Notes under the pieces: generated by a model | What the model saw: the letters and a program-made list of their open reading frames with translations, nothing else | Told to the model about the DNA's origin: nothing | Database searches by the model: none | Made by a program: the position numbers and the translations under genes | Part shown: piece after piece, positions 29,446 to 30,073 of the stretch | Position numbering within the stretch: position 1 is the first letter of the stretch | How the letters are laid out: each line of letters opens with the position of its first letter | Assembly (NCBI GenBank): GCA_034180005.1 | Contig: JAXFPC010000063.1 | Location: 1-30,073 of the forward strand | Reading direction: 5' to 3' | Length of the DNA: 30,073 nucleotides | DNA from: JAXFPC01 sp034180005 | GTDB taxonomy: Bacteria; Bacillota; Negativicutes; Acidaminococcales; Acidaminococcaceae

Positions 29446-30073
29446 ATGGCGAAGAAAATAACCAAATGGGAGCCAGAAAACTTTGAATTGGAAATGACAA
29501 CTCATTGGTCTTTTCCGAAAAGGGGCGATTGGGCAACTCACGATGCAAAATGGAGAGGAAATTGGTCACCTTATATTCCTCGTAATATTTTGCTGAGATA
29601 TTCTCAGGAAAATGATCTAGTGCTTGATCAGTTTGCCGGTGGTGGAACAACGCTTGTAGAAGCGAAGTTACTTAATAGAAATATAATTGGCGTTGATGTG
29701 AATGATGTGGCACTTGAGAGATGCAAAGAAAAAACGAATTTTCAGTATGATGAGTCAGACGGTAAAGTCTATATACATAAGGGGGATGCTCGTAATTTGG
29801 ATTTTATTAAAGATAATAGCATAGACCTCATTTGCACACATCCTCCATATGCTGATATTATTAAGTACAGCGAAGATATTGAAGCCGATTTGTCGCACTT
29901 GAAAGTCAAGGAATTCATTGAAGAAATGAAAAAGGTAGCTGATGAAAGCTACAGAGTTCTAAAAAAAGATAAATTTTGTGCTGTTCTTATGGGCGATACT
30001 CGTCAAAAAGGACATATGATTCCTATGTCTTTCGATGTGATGAAAATATTTCAGGATGCTGGATTTACTCTCA
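29446..30073 (+). CDS. Second DNA methyltransferase, N4/N6 amino type (partial, cut by window end)
   Basis: The frame stays open to the last base; 209 residues are visible. The SAM-binding motif I is LDQFAGGGTTLVEA, followed by IIGVDVN and the catalytic motif IV THPPYADIIKYS, of the S/TPPY kind. Thus it is an exocyclic amino methylase acting on adenine N6 or cytosine N4. The N-terminus is Trp-rich (THWSFPKRGDWATHDAKWRG). In DpnII-type loci a second methylase (DpnA) acts on single-stranded or hemimethylated GATC; this gene could have that role, but its sequence looks more like the TSPPY-type 'DNA methylase N-4/N-6' group and the target is unknown. The start ATG follows the previous stop by one base. 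Confidence 0.88.
   Translation, partial: MAKKITKWEPENFELEMTTHWSFPKRGDWATHDAKWRGNWSPYIPRNILLRYSQENDLVLDQFAGGGTTLVEAKLLNRNIIGVDVNDVALERCKEKTNFQYDESDGKVYIHKGDARNLDFIKDNSIDLICTHPPYADIIKYSEDIEADLSHLKVKEFIEEMKKVADESYRVLKKDKFCAVLMGDTRQKGHMIPMSFDVMKIFQDAGFTL

Overview
The window reads as chromosomal DNA of an anaerobic Gram-positive-lineage bacterium (Bacillota). The combination of oxygen-sensitive ribonucleotide reductase (nrdDG), ctsR-clpC, CIRCE-controlled groESL, an AMIN-type amidase and a bacterial t6A cluster fits the Negativicutes, perhaps an Acidaminococcaceae gut species. That placement is an inference from gene content, not from a marker gene.

Layout. (1) 1-1729: 3' part of nrdD plus its activase nrdG. 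(2) 1783-2290: a small secreted orphan with its own promoter and terminator. (3) 2425-3979, minus strand: lemA and a TPM-domain protein, divergent from ctsR. (4) 4049-8638: ctsR, a clpC carrying an N-terminal McsA-like zinc finger, and radA, overlapping one another. (5) 8885-12758: acpS, bifunctional nnr, a cell-wall amidase and a GerMN lipoprotein. (6) 12814-15418: tsaE-tsaB-rimI-tsaD, overlapping genes for the t6A tRNA modification and N-acetylation, followed by a dense DnaA-box cluster. (7) 15642-17595: histidine kinase plus ANTAR response regulator. (8) 17788-19985: CIRCE-groES-groEL. (9) 20051-24520: isoaspartyl dipeptidase, a DUF4198 secreted protein with a long structured leader, and guaA. 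(10) 24566-24970: a TfoX-N-domain protein. (11) from about 25,160 to the right edge: a visibly AT-richer accessory region. It starts with a broken gene and repeats, then an operon with an HTH-fused DpnM-type GATC adenine methylase, an Mrr-type nuclease, a DpnII/MboI-type endonuclease, an unknown protein and a second DNA methylase cut by the window end.

How it works together. Regions 1-10 are ordinary housekeeping: DNA precursor supply, protein quality control under two heat-shock repressors (CtsR-like repeats and CIRCE/HrcA), DNA repair, lipid carrier activation, metabolite repair and tRNA modification. Region 11 is a horizontally acquired-looking defence island. The least ordinary points are: the McsA-ClpC fusion without mcsB; CtsR-like repeats of unusual spacing serving both lemA and ctsR; the DnaA-box cluster behind tsaD; a 24-bp element shared by the groES and guaA upstream regions; the leader RNA ahead of the DUF4198 gene; and the composite restriction operon, whose methylase carries its own DNA-binding domain and lies behind two palindromes.
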